Assembly (NCBI RefSeq): GCF_049723905.1
Contig: NZ_JBJKFD010000001.1
Location: forward strand, 496,001 to 560,000
Length of the DNA stretch: 64,000 nt
Reading direction: 5' to 3'
DNA from: G963665185 sp049723905
GTDB taxonomy: Bacteria; Desulfobacterota; Desulfovibrionia; Desulfovibrionales; Desulfovibrionaceae
The notes beneath the pieces were generated by a model that saw only the letters and a program-made list of their open reading frames with translations, was not told where the DNA came from and made no database searches. This document shows positions 7,949-16,648 of the stretch, piece after piece. Position 1 is the stretch's first letter; every line of letters begins with the position of its first letter. Both the position numbers and the translations under genes were made by a program.

Positions 7949-9940
7949 ATGGCACCTCTCAAAATGTTCATGGCAGACCTGACCCACACGGGACGCGATA
8001 TTGCCAACGACAACATGCCGCTGGCTCCGGGGCTGATCGCCGCCTATGCCAAGCAGGCCCACGGCGACGCTCTTGATATCGAACTCTTTAAGTACCCGGA
8101 AGACCTCCTGGGCACCCTGAAGCGAGAGCAACCGGACATCCTGACTTTTTCCAACTATGTATGGAACGACAGGCTCAACGAATTCGTCTGCCGCAAGGCC
8201 AAAGCCCTCTATCCCGACCTGATCACGGTCAAGGGCGGCCCCAATTTTCCCTTGCGCAGAAACGAGCAGCAGCGCTTCCTCGAAGCACGGCCCCACACGG
8301 ATTACTACAACCTCAACGAAGGCGAGCTCGCCTTCGACAACTTGATTCGCCACATCATGGAGAACCGGGACTCACACAAGGACGGACGCGTTCTGCAGGG
8401 CGTGGCCTATCTGCATGAGGGCGAACTCGTGGCGGGCGAGCCGTTCCCCCGGATGAAGGACCTGGAAGCCGTTCCTTCTCCCTATCTCAATGGCATGCTC
8501 GACAAGTTCTTTGACGGCAAGCTGATTCCCATCATCGAGACCGCCCGGGGCTGTCCGTTCAGCTGCAACTACTGCAACGCCGGGTATGAATACTACACTC
8601 GGATGTCTTTCTTCGACCTGGAGCGGGTCAAAGCGGAACTGCACTATATTGGGAAGAAAACGCAGGGAACCGGGGTCTCCTATCTCATAATCACCGACAT
8701 GGACTTCGGCATGTTCGACCGCGACGTGGAAATCGCGCTGGAGATCAAAAAGTGCCAGGAGCTCTACGACTGGCCCTCGTCCATCTACATCGAAACCGGC
8801 AAGGAGCGGATCGAGAAGGTCAGCAGGGTAACCAACATCCTCAAGGACTGCATCAGCCTCAAGATGTCCATCCAGAGCCACAATCCCGAAGTGCTGGAAG
8901 AAATCAGGCGCAAGAATATCAAGGCGGAAATGTACATGGAGCTCTGCCGGGATGTGCATAACAAGGACAATCTGGTCACTTCGGAGCTGATCCAGCCCCT
9001 GCCCAAGGAAACCTATGAAAGCTACATGGACGGCGTGGAGTTCCTCATGGACTCCAAAGTCGACCGGATCATCAACTACACGCTTCAGCTCAATGAAGGC
9101 ACCGACTACACGTCCGATTCCTATATCGACCAATTCTCCTACATGCGCTGTTTTCGCCCCTACACCAACTGCTACGGGGAGTACGAAGGCGAGGCCATTG
9201 TGGAAAGCGAAGCCGTGGGCGTGGCCACCAACACCCTCAGTTTTAATGACTATCTGCAGATACGCAGCATGGCCTTCTTCCTGGAGGTCTACTACAACCA
9301 TAAGATTTTCTCGGAAGTATGGCGGATCATCGACGAACAGGGCGTGAATCGCTTCGAATTCCTCCGGAGTGCTTTTGACAACATAGGCACGGCGCCGTCC
9401 GCGCTCATCAACGCGTTTGAAGCCTTCAAGAAAGAGACCCACGACGAGCTTTTCGAGACCCAGGAATCCATGTTCGAATTCTTCCAGGGAGGCAACCTCA
9501 AGAAACTGATCTCCGGCGAATACGGACGAAACGTGATTTTCTCCAACTATAGCGAAGTGGTCGCCCTGCATCTGCGTGAAGCCACCACCTACCTCTTCGA
9601 CCAGCTCACGGGTGTATGTCCGTCGACGGGAGGGCTGAATGAGCTACATGATTTCACCCTCGCCCGTGCTGAAGGCGTTTTTGCCCCTGACTCCGAAACT
9701 AGTATTGAACAGGCCTTGGAGTATGATTTCACCGCATGGATGGATCAGGAAGAACGGCCGCTTGCCGAGTTCAGGCTGGATTCACCGCGCACAGCGGTGC
9801 TGTATTTCGACGAAGCGCAGGTGCGGTTGAGAACATTCTGTTTTAACCAGTACGGCTGCGACACCAGAGGATTGGCCCGCACTGTGGCCAAGGTCGGTAA
9901 TTTTAAGCAGCTTCTGCGAAAATGTAGCTGGAAGGACTAA
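7949..9940 (+). CDS. Cobalamin-binding-type radical SAM protein (B12-rSAM family)
   Basis: 663 residues. The first 150 residues have the layout of a B12-binding domain (NDNMPLAPGLIAAYAKQAHG, then PDILTFSNYVWN and VKGGPNFPL). The radical SAM motif is ETARGCPFSCNYCNAGYEY, with cysteines at residues 202, 206 and 209. SLKMSIQSHNPEVLEEIRR and ELIQPLPKET match the TIM-barrel strands of this family. About 250 C-terminal residues beyond the barrel are not recognised. The family performs methylations or other radical chemistry, often at unactivated carbons. SD-like AAAGGAC precedes ATG 7949. It may act on a sugar of the nearby pathway. Confidence 0.8.
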   Translation: MAPLKMFMADLTHTGRDIANDNMPLAPGLIAAYAKQAHGDALDIELFKYPEDLLGTLKREQPDILTFSNYVWNDRLNEFVCRKAKALYPDLITVKGGPNFPLRRNEQQRFLEARPHTDYYNLNEGELAFDNLIRHIMENRDSHKDGRVLQGVAYLHEGELVAGEPFPRMKDLEAVPSPYLNGMLDKFFDGKLIPIIETARGCPFSCNYCNAGYEYYTRMSFFDLERVKAELHYIGKKTQGTGVSYLIITDMDFGMFDRDVEIALEIKKCQELYDWPSSIYIETGKERIEKVSRVTNILKDCISLKMSIQSHNPEVLEEIRRKNIKAEMYMELCRDVHNKDNLVTSELIQPLPKETYESYMDGVEFLMDSKVDRIINYTLQLNEGTDYTSDSYIDQFSYMRCFRPYTNCYGEYEGEAIVESEAVGVATNTLSFNDYLQIRSMAFFLEVYYNHKIFSEVWRIIDEQGVNRFEFLRSAFDNIGTAPSALINAFEAFKKETHDELFETQESMFEFFQGGNLKKLISGEYGRNVIFSNYSEVVALHLREATTYLFDQLTGVCPSTGGLNELHDFTLARAEGVFAPDSETSIEQALEYDFTAWMDQEERPLAEFRLDSPRTAVLYFDEAQVRLRTFCFNQYGCDTRGLARTVAKVGNFKQLLRKCSWKD

Positions 9941-9943
9941 TAT

Positions 9944-10822
9944 ATGGCGCATGACAAGGTTTGTATCATCGCCGAGATAGGCGAATGCTTCAACGGAGAC
10001 ATGGGGGTTGCCAAACAGCTTATCAACGAGGCCATGGCTGCGGGATGCGACTATGCCAAGTTCCAGACCCTGGACATCGAGGGCATTGCGGACGACGACC
10101 CGGAAAAGGAGTGGTTCGAGTCTGTCGCCCTGGACAAAGCCAAGCTGAAGGAGCTCAAGGAGTATTGCGAAGCGGTAGGAGTGGGCTTTCTCTGCACGCC
10201 GGAGAAACTCAACAATGCCGTGGACCTCAAGGAATTGGGCTGCACCGCCGTCAAGATCGCCAGTTCCTGCATCTTGGACCACGAACTGATCGATTACGTA
10301 GCCGCCAATTTCCCGGTGGTATTCGTGTCCACCGGCCTTGCTAGCCTGGACGAGGTTCGGGCGATCATGGACAAGCTTGCGGGACTGGAGACAGTCTATC
10401 TCATGCACTGCATTTCCGAATACCCCACCGGTCCCCTGCTGGACGAGCGTGGTTTGACCGCCCTTGCTCCCGGCGATGTGCGCCTTCCCATGATGGACAT
10501 TCTGGCCCGCGAATTTCCTCAGGCGGTCATCGGCTATTCCGACCACACTGTGACCATTTCCGCTCCGGTGGCGGCTGTGGCTCGGGGCGCGATGGTGGTG
10601 GAGAAGCATTTCACCCTCGACCGCGAGACTCCGGTGGCCATGTTTGAAAACAACACCGGCTATCAGGGAACCGACCACATCCTTTCACTCACTCCTCCCG
10701 AGATGAAAGAGATGGTGAAGCAGATCCGCGAGGTCGAGCAGATGATCACCCCCACTCAGTGGGACCGCACCGACGGAGAGAAACTTCTGATGACCTTTTT
10801 ACGAGGACGGTTTGCCAACTGA
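9944..10822 (+). CDS. NeuB-family nonulosonic acid synthase-like protein, no SAF domain
   Basis: 292 residues. The N-terminus VCIIAEIGECFNGDMGVAK matches the NeuB opening (IAEIGxNHxGD). Further NeuB landmarks are FLCTPEKLNNAVDLKELG, VKIASSCILDHELI, YLMHCISEYPTG, IGYSDHT and VVEKHFTLDR. The family condenses phosphoenolpyruvate with an amino sugar to make sialic, legionaminic or pseudaminic acid. NeuB proteins are usually about 340 residues with a C-terminal antifreeze-like SAF domain. This one stops after the barrel, and the usual asparagine-histidine pair reads CF. It may act on another sugar or aldehyde. SD GGAAGGA precedes ATG 9944. Confidence 0.8.
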   Translation: MAHDKVCIIAEIGECFNGDMGVAKQLINEAMAAGCDYAKFQTLDIEGIADDDPEKEWFESVALDKAKLKELKEYCEAVGVGFLCTPEKLNNAVDLKELGCTAVKIASSCILDHELIDYVAANFPVVFVSTGLASLDEVRAIMDKLAGLETVYLMHCISEYPTGPLLDERGLTALAPGDVRLPMMDILAREFPQAVIGYSDHTVTISAPVAAVARGAMVVEKHFTLDRETPVAMFENNTGYQGTDHILSLTPPEMKEMVKQIREVEQMITPTQWDRTDGEKLLMTFLRGRFAN

Positions 10823-11766
10823 TGCTAAATGTCGTTGTGACCCAGGCTGCCGGCGAGGTCGGATTCGGGCATCTCATGGAGTGCCTTGCTCTGGTGAGCC
10901 ACCTTCCAGGCGGCGAGGACGCCCGTTTCCTGCTGTACAAGAGCTGCGAGCAGGCCGTGTCCCTCGTCCGCGAGCACGGTTTCGAGTGCGCCTTCTGGGA
11001 ATCCGGTGCGACCCTGCCTCGCTTCGATTGGGGGCTAATGAACACCCGCAACAACAACGTGGCTATGCAGTCCGCCCTGAGACGGGCCTGCGGCAAGCTG
11101 ATCGTAATCGACGAGCTGGGCAACAAGGAGATGGACTGCGACCTGCTCATCAATTTCGCGGCCCCGGCGCAGTGGCATGAGTATACCTTCAAGGAGCCTG
11201 CGCCTCGAATGCTGCTCGGTCCGAAGTATTACCCGGTCCGCGATTCCCTGCTGCGGGCCGCCCAGAAGACGGACAACGTGCCGGGGACCGTACTGGTTAC
11301 CCTGGGCGGCGTGGACCGGACCCAGAGAACGCTTGATGTAGCGCGGAAGTTGATCAGGACCGATCTCCGTTGCACCTATGTCCTCGGTCCTGGATGTGAA
11401 ATTTTGGAAAAAGACCTCAAGGAGATTCTTCGGTCCGCTCCTCACAAAGACGAGGTTGTCATCAATCCTGACAATTTCGACAGCCTGTTCGCGGCCTCCG
11501 AGTACGTCATTTCAGCTGGCGGCAACACGCTGTATGAGGGGCTCTTTCTCGGCAGCAGACTGCTTGTTGTGTGGGAGGACGAGCACGAACGGGTGCAGTC
11601 CGCCCAGCTTGAGGAATGGGGGTGCGCCCAAATAATCGGTAGCCCGGATTTCCTCGATTTCTCCGAAGCATTCGATTTCCATCCCGACTCCTGCACCTCC
11701 CCCTGCGATGGAAGGGGAGTGGAGCGAATTCAGTCCGTAGTCAAAGAGATGGTGGCACATGGGTAA
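10822..11766 (+). CDS. PseG/SpsG-like nucleotide-sugar hydrolase or transferase
   Basis: About 314 residues, GT-B-like. The N-terminal loop GEVGFGHLMECLALVSHL matches the GxGHxxR region of PseG (UDP-sugar hydrolase of the pseudaminic acid pathway), with methionine-glutamate in place of the usual arginine. The C-terminal motif VISAGGNTLYEGLFLG matches the donor-binding SAGGxTxYE. VLVTLGGVDRTQRTLDVARK is the interdomain strand. ATG 10822 overlaps the TGA of the NeuB-like gene (TGATG), so translation is coupled. In PseG-type pathways this enzyme frees the amino sugar used by the NeuB-type synthase, which matches the gene order. Confidence 0.75.
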   Translation: MLNVVVTQAAGEVGFGHLMECLALVSHLPGGEDARFLLYKSCEQAVSLVREHGFECAFWESGATLPRFDWGLMNTRNNNVAMQSALRRACGKLIVIDELGNKEMDCDLLINFAAPAQWHEYTFKEPAPRMLLGPKYYPVRDSLLRAAQKTDNVPGTVLVTLGGVDRTQRTLDVARKLIRTDLRCTYVLGPGCEILEKDLKEILRSAPHKDEVVINPDNFDSLFAASEYVISAGGNTLYEGLFLGSRLLVVWEDEHERVQSAQLEEWGCAQIIGSPDFLDFSEAFDFHPDSCTSPCDGRGVERIQSVVKEMVAHG

Positions 11767-13555
11767 GGCTGGCGCCATAGCCTATGTTGAAACGCAGTTT
11801 CAGCTGGACCTGCTGAACCACTACGACCCGAAACAACAGATTCCGGCTGTGGTCTGCACCCCTGCCCTCGAATACGCCTTGTTGAATACACAGCGGCGCT
11901 CCCTGCGTCCCAATGCGGTTTTCAGCGATAGCGACGCCTACGAAGCCAGCCGACAGACCTACGCCCTGACCCGCTCCCTGTGTGAAGAGATAGACAGGAC
12001 CACCTGCGAGGTCTTCGGCTACACGGGACCGGTGGAGCGGATTTCCACCATCTCTCTGTTCTATTACATGAAGATGTTCGTGGACCACATGAAGGTGCGC
12101 TCCAGCCAGATCCTCTCGCTCCTGGAGCAAGGAGGGTACGACACCCTTATGGTGTTGCCGAGCGAAGAAGTAAAGCCTGAGTTCTCCATCCATCCGTATA
12201 AAAGGGGAACCACATCCGCCATCGCTCCCATCATGGCCCGCAGGCTGGGCATGGAGATCGTGCAGGTGGCCCCGGCTCTCCCGGCTCCCGAGTACCCTCC
12301 ACAGAAAATTATCGCCCGGCCCGAAGCTGCTCCCAAGGCGGTGTCCCCCTGTCTGCTCATTGATGAGAAATCCTATGAGAGCGGTCCGGTGCCCGAGCGG
12401 TGGAAGCAGGAAACCGGCGGCGATGTCGTGAACATTGCCGAGGTGATGAAACTGGCCGCACCCACCGCCGCCCATTTTGAAAAAGGCAGGCAGCTTCTTG
12501 AGGCATTACGGCGCAATCCCGCCGTGCAGGCTCTCTGCACCTGGCAGGGGGGCAGCCTCATGGAAGTGGCGGACCCGCTGCTGGCCTGCCTCGCCCTTTC
12601 CTATATTCCGAGACAGGTAGCCCTTTCGGAGACCACGAAAGCGTTCAGCGCGTTTGCGCCGTGTGCCATGCTTGTCAGCAGCATGGGGGTGTGCGTGCAT
12701 GAGAATGCCAGAGCGGCCGGGATGAAGAGCTTTGTCTATCAGCACGGAGGCTGTGCCGTGAGGGAAAACCCTCTCCTGGACTATGTCTGGCGGTTCGATG
12801 CCGACTATCTTCTGTCCTACGGGCCGGGAACCAGCTCCTATTTCAAGTCCTGGGATCACGGGAACAACATTGTTTGCGGCGACACTGTCGCCATGCCGCA
12901 TTCTGTGGGGGCGCAGCAACTCAGGGAACTTGAGCGCAAAAAGCTCAGCGGTAGGGAACAATACGGTCTCATGTTCATCTCCACCATGCAGGCTGGGGAC
13001 ATGATTTTCTACTCTCATCACTTCTCTGATTTCTGGTATTGGGATTTCAAGAGAAAACTGGTATCCGTGCTGTCGGAAAAGGAATGTGAGTGCGCCGTCA
13101 AAGTACATCCTCACGAATCTGCGGACGCTCCCCTCAAGCCATTCATGGAAGAGCAGTCCATCGACAACTGCGAGATCGTGGCCGCTCCGCTCGTTGACTG
13201 CCTGGACAAGGCCGAGGCGTTTGCCGTGGATTCCTTCAGCACCTGCATCCTGCAGCTCTGTCTGACCACCAAGCCCATACTTGCGCTGGCCATGGAAGAG
13301 TTCTTCCGATTCAACCCGGAAGCACTCGAATTGCTGGAGCGGCGCGTGGAACTGTGCCGTAGCGAAGAGGAATTTCTTAACCGCTTGAAAAGCTTCCCGG
13401 AAGAAGAGACATTCAATCCCGACAGACTGCATAACCGGGAATTCCTGGAGGCGTACGGGCTGGGCGAGGACGATCCGACGGAAGCGGCCATTCGTTTCAT
13501 ACAGAAGACACTGTCTGACGTGGGACGGAAGCCAGTTGAACAAGGTCGGATATAA
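11759..13555 (+). CDS. Large QHGG-motif surface-glycan protein, paralog B
   Basis: 598 residues, starting within the end of the PseG-like gene. It is the paralog of the protein at 3814-5640. It shares ETQFQLDLLNHY, LLIDEKSYESGPVPERW, YQHGGCAVRENPLLDYVWR and ILQLCLTTKPILALAMEEF in the same order and spacing. At the DNA level 13246-13290 and 5301-5345 match over 45 bases with one mismatch, far above the surrounding divergence. Like paralog A it is followed by the 2-hydroxyacid dehydrogenase, here intact. A glycosyltransferase role (GT-B) is the best guess. The strict co-location with the dehydrogenase/HAD pair suggests that the three act together. Confidence 0.6.
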   Translation: MGKAGAIAYVETQFQLDLLNHYDPKQQIPAVVCTPALEYALLNTQRRSLRPNAVFSDSDAYEASRQTYALTRSLCEEIDRTTCEVFGYTGPVERISTISLFYYMKMFVDHMKVRSSQILSLLEQGGYDTLMVLPSEEVKPEFSIHPYKRGTTSAIAPIMARRLGMEIVQVAPALPAPEYPPQKIIARPEAAPKAVSPCLLIDEKSYESGPVPERWKQETGGDVVNIAEVMKLAAPTAAHFEKGRQLLEALRRNPAVQALCTWQGGSLMEVADPLLACLALSYIPRQVALSETTKAFSAFAPCAMLVSSMGVCVHENARAAGMKSFVYQHGGCAVRENPLLDYVWRFDADYLLSYGPGTSSYFKSWDHGNNIVCGDTVAMPHSVGAQQLRELERKKLSGREQYGLMFISTMQAGDMIFYSHHFSDFWYWDFKRKLVSVLSEKECECAVKVHPHESADAPLKPFMEEQSIDNCEIVAAPLVDCLDKAEAFAVDSFSTCILQLCLTTKPILALAMEEFFRFNPEALELLERRVELCRSEEEFLNRLKSFPEEETFNPDRLHNREFLEAYGLGEDDPTEAAIRFIQKTLSDVGRKPVEQGRI

Positions 13556-13573
13556 CAAGCGGAGAAAAGGTCC

Positions 13574-14506
13574 ATGACCAACAGTAAACAGACAATCGCT
13601 TTAACGCCATCCTCATTTGGCGTGTACGACAGGACACCCATCCGCCTGCTTGAAGAAGCAGGATACGAGGTGCGCTTCAACCCGTACGAGCGAAAGCTTT
13701 CCCCTGAGGAGGTCACGGAAGTTTTTGCAGGCTGCATAGGCGTGGTGGCGGGCACTGAGACCATCTCCCGCGAGGCCATGAAATCCCTGCCCGAACTAAA
13801 GGTCATCTCCCGTTGCGGCGTGGGCATGGACGGAGTGGACCAGGATGCGGCCACGGAGCTTGGCATCACCGTTGTCAACACTCCCTTCGGCCCGACACAG
13901 GCCACAGCGGAAATGGCAGTGGGGCTCATCTTCAATGTTCTGCGGCGGATCAACGCCATGGACCGCGACCTTCGCTCCGGTGTCTGGAAAAAACGCATGG
14001 GACGACAGCTCAGCGGCAAGAAGGTCGCCGTGCTTGGCCTGGGACGCATCGGCAAGCGGGTGGCAGGCATGCTCAGCGCCATGGGATGCGAGGTCGGGTT
14101 CTTTGATCCGATCGTGTCCGAGATGGATTTTCCATATGAGTTCATGCCATTCAAGGAGTTGTTGCAATGGGCGGAGATTGTGACCCTGCACTGCTCCGGC
14201 CAATGCGACTGCTCCACAGTCCTTGGGAGGGAGGAGCTGGTAATCCTTTCACCCGGGACCATAGTCATCAACTGCTCCCGGGGCGAACTGTTGGATGAAA
14301 AAGTCTTGGTTGAGTTACTCCAAAGCGGCCATCTTGGCGGAGCCGGGCTGGATGTTTATAGGGATGAACCATACTCCGGGCCGCTGCTTGATATGGAAAA
14401 CGTCGTCCTCACACCGCACGCCTCCTCCTATACCATGGAAGGCCGTGCCGCTATGGAGCTGGATTCCGTCAAGAACCTCCTTGTCGTTCTGGAGGGGTTA
14501 CAATGA
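13574..14506 (+). CDS. D-2-hydroxyacid dehydrogenase (SerA/PGDH-like), intact copy
   Basis: 310 residues. The catalytic domain has SRCGVGMDGVDQDAA and NTPFGPTQATAEMAVG. The NAD-binding loop is AVLGLGRIGKRVAG at about residues 148-161, with FFDP after the second strand. Active-site residues can be placed: an arginine in INCSRGELLDE, a glutamate in YRDEPY and the histidine in LTPHASSYT. The protein lacks the ACT domain of classical SerA. It sits 18 bases after paralog B and overlaps the HAD gene by ATGA. As a pair with a HAD phosphatase it could make a hydroxy- or keto-acid or a phosphorylated sugar acid for the glycan; this is inference. Confidence 0.85.
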   Translation: MTNSKQTIALTPSSFGVYDRTPIRLLEEAGYEVRFNPYERKLSPEEVTEVFAGCIGVVAGTETISREAMKSLPELKVISRCGVGMDGVDQDAATELGITVVNTPFGPTQATAEMAVGLIFNVLRRINAMDRDLRSGVWKKRMGRQLSGKKVAVLGLGRIGKRVAGMLSAMGCEVGFFDPIVSEMDFPYEFMPFKELLQWAEIVTLHCSGQCDCSTVLGREELVILSPGTIVINCSRGELLDEKVLVELLQSGHLGGAGLDVYRDEPYSGPLLDMENVVLTPHASSYTMEGRAAMELDSVKNLLVVLEGLQ

Positions 14507-14626
14507 CAGCCCCTATCAGGTGCCTTGTCTTTGACTGCGACGGCGTCATTCTTGAATCCGTGGATATCAAGACCAGGGCATTCGAGCATGTTTTTGTCCC
14601 CTACGGTGAAGAAGCCGTTGCCGAGG
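13586..14626 (+). repeat. 1.04 kb direct repeat, intact copy
   Basis: Counterpart of 5657-6696, one base longer because of the deletion in the other copy. It covers all but the first few codons of the dehydrogenase and the opening of the HAD gene. The retained reading frames suggest this is the functional copy. Confidence 0.9.
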
Positions 14627-15141
14627 TCCGGGATTTCCACCTGCGATTTGGCGGGGTGAACCGGCTCAAAAAATTTGCCCACGTTATTAGGACAGTGCTT
14701 GGAAGGGAGATGACACAACAGGAATCATCCACACTCAATGACGAATTTTCCGCCTTCTGTACCGACAGCCTGCTGGACTGCCCCCTTGTGGACGGCTTTC
14801 TCGAAGTCGCGGAGCGGTGGTGCACCATCCTGCCCAGCTATGTGGCTTCAGGCGCTCCCCAGGACGAACTGGACCAGATTCTGAAACATAAAAATTTATC
14901 GCGTTTTTTTGAAGGGATATATGGATCACCACACAAGAAGGAAAACATCATCACCATGGCGGCCAAGCGGCACGGAATCGACGTTGCCTCCGTGCTGATG
15001 ATAGGTGACGCGGGTACGGATCTGGACGCCGCCAGCAAAACTGGCAGTGCTTTCTATGGGCGAGGGGAATTCCCTGCTCCGGTGGCGTGGAGCGAGGACC
15101 TCACCGGACTAGCTCAATACCTTGCAACAGCCGCAGGATAG
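14503..15141 (+). CDS. HAD-superfamily phosphatase (beta-phosphoglucomutase-like)
   Basis: 212 residues. Motif I is LVFDCDGVILESVDIKT with the nucleophile and acid aspartates at residues 10 and 12. Motif II is SYVASGAPQDELDQIL. Motif III is the lysine in GSPHKKENI. Motif IV is MIGDAGTDLDAASK. A helical cap is inserted after motif I, as in phosphoglucomutase/phosphoglycolate phosphatase relatives. ATG 14503 overlaps the dehydrogenase stop. It likely removes phosphate from a sugar acid in the pathway. The truncated twin at 6573 shows the same opening. Confidence 0.8.
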   Translation: MTAPIRCLVFDCDGVILESVDIKTRAFEHVFVPYGEEAVAEVRDFHLRFGGVNRLKKFAHVIRTVLGREMTQQESSTLNDEFSAFCTDSLLDCPLVDGFLEVAERWCTILPSYVASGAPQDELDQILKHKNLSRFFEGIYGSPHKKENIITMAAKRHGIDVASVLMIGDAGTDLDAASKTGSAFYGRGEFPAPVAWSEDLTGLAQYLATAAG

Positions 15142-15154
15142 ATTTGGAGAGACC

Positions 15155-15886
15155 ATGAGCACCATCAAAACTGTTACCACCCGGCATGGTGATATCCGCA
15201 TGGATTGTCCCGGCCCGACCACTCTCATGCGCGCGGAAACCTTTAATGAAAAGGAACCGGAGACCCTGGAATGGATCGATTCCTTTGCACCGGAAGATGT
15301 CCTGTGGGATATCGGGGCCAATATCGGCTGCTACTCGCTCTATGCAGGACTGAGGGGACTCCGCACCTGTGCATTCGAGCCGGAGGCAGGCAACTACTGG
15401 ATGCTCAACCGCAATCTCACCCTCAACGACCTGCCCGGCGAAGTCCTCGCATATAATATCGCCTTTGACCGGACAGAGCGGCTGGGGGTGCTCAATGTCA
15501 CTTCTCAGGACGTCGGCGGTTCGCTCAATCAGTTCGGCACACCGCAGGATGTGGTTACGGAAGTCGTGGATCTGCAGGTCTACTCGCACCAGGGAATGAT
15601 AGGGTTTTCCATTGACAATTTCATGAAGACCTTCAAACCGCCCAGGCCGGATCACCTCAAGATCGATGTGGACGGGCTGGAATCGCACATCCTGCTGGGC
15701 GCGCCCGAGACGCTCAAGTCGGTATCTTCCGTTCTGGTGGAGATCAACAGCAAAGATGACAGGCTGGTTGACCTGATCACCACCACCCTATACGAAGCTG
15801 GCCTGCTTCTGTTGGAAAAACGACAGGCACCTTTGTTGGCCGAGACGGACTTCGCCTCCATCTTCAACTATATTTTCCGCCGGTAA
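15155..15886 (+). CDS. FkbM-family SAM-dependent methyltransferase
   Basis: About 243 residues. The SAM-binding motif is VLWDIGANIGCYSLYAG (about residues 45-60), followed by CAFEPEAGNYWML, the usual acidic strand. Near the C-terminus HLKIDVDGLESHILLGA is the FkbM signature. The start is ATG 15155 after GGAGAG; the frame is open to 15122 but that part overlaps the HAD gene. FkbM enzymes O-methylate sugars or similar small acceptors. Together with the second FkbM gene at 20062 it suggests a methylated glycan. Confidence 0.85.
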   Translation: MSTIKTVTTRHGDIRMDCPGPTTLMRAETFNEKEPETLEWIDSFAPEDVLWDIGANIGCYSLYAGLRGLRTCAFEPEAGNYWMLNRNLTLNDLPGEVLAYNIAFDRTERLGVLNVTSQDVGGSLNQFGTPQDVVTEVVDLQVYSHQGMIGFSIDNFMKTFKPPRPDHLKIDVDGLESHILLGAPETLKSVSSVLVEINSKDDRLVDLITTTLYEAGLLLLEKRQAPLLAETDFASIFNYIFRR

Positions 15887-15896
15887 AAGGAGCCTC

Positions 15897-16622
15897 ATGC
15901 GCGTAACCATCCACCAGCCGGAGCATCTGCCGTGGCTCGGCCTTCTGCACAAAATGCAGGATGTCGATGTCTTTGTGGTGCTGGATAACGTCCAGTACCG
16001 GCGCAGGTATTTCCAAAACCGCAACAAGCTGCGGTCCGGTCCGGGGGAGGGGGGCGTGCAATGGATCACCGTGCCAGTCCAGGGCGGAAAACGGGATGAG
16101 ACGCTGATCAAAAACGTGCGCATCGACACTACCGGCAAGGCGTGGCAGCGGAAGAATCTTGCTTCCGTCAGGAAATGCTATGGCAAGGCCCCCTATTTTG
16201 ATGCTTATTTCCCGGGATTCGAGGCCATATACTCCCGTGAGACGTCGTGGCTTTGTGAACTCAACACCGACCTGCTGTACTGGCTCATGCAAGGATTCGG
16301 CATTGATGTCCCGTTTGTGTGGGCATCGGAGCTTCCGGTCCGGGGAACGGCGAGCGACCTGATCCTCTCCATCTGCGAGGCAACCGGGGCCACATCCTAC
16401 TTTTCCGGTATTTCCGGCAATGATTATCTGACCATGACGAGCTTTGCCCAGTCCGGAGTCGAGGTGGATTTTCAGGAGTTCCACCACCCCATTTATAAAC
16501 AGTTGCATCAACCGTTTATTCCCTGCATCACTTCGCTGGAGTTGCTGTTTCTTTATGGGCCGGGCGCCCGCGCCATCCTCAACGGGGAAGGTGTGGAGCA
16601 AATGGACACATTGTTTCTCTAA
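15897..16622 (+). CDS. WbqC-like protein
   Basis: 241 residues. The opening VTIHQPEHLPWLGLLHKM, then VFVVLDNVQYRRRYFQNRN, is diagnostic of the WbqC family found in O-antigen clusters. WITVPVQGG and FFSGISGNDYL are later family landmarks. The chemistry of WbqC is poorly known; it recurs next to amino-sugar aminotransferases and acyl or amino-acid transfer genes. ATG 15897 has AAAAGGAG upstream and lies 10 bases after the FkbM stop. Confidence 0.85.
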   Translation: MRVTIHQPEHLPWLGLLHKMQDVDVFVVLDNVQYRRRYFQNRNKLRSGPGEGGVQWITVPVQGGKRDETLIKNVRIDTTGKAWQRKNLASVRKCYGKAPYFDAYFPGFEAIYSRETSWLCELNTDLLYWLMQGFGIDVPFVWASELPVRGTASDLILSICEATGATSYFSGISGNDYLTMTSFAQSGVEVDFQEFHHPIYKQLHQPFIPCITSLELLFLYGPGARAILNGEGVEQMDTLFL

Positions 16623-16648
16623 CTTCAGGCCCAAGCGGAGGTTGTGAG

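Noticed and set aside
6782..8353. 523-codon open frame on the minus strand
   Set aside because: It lies antisense to the radical SAM genes, is valine- and glycine-rich and has no family motif. It results from the high-GC codon pattern of the real genes.
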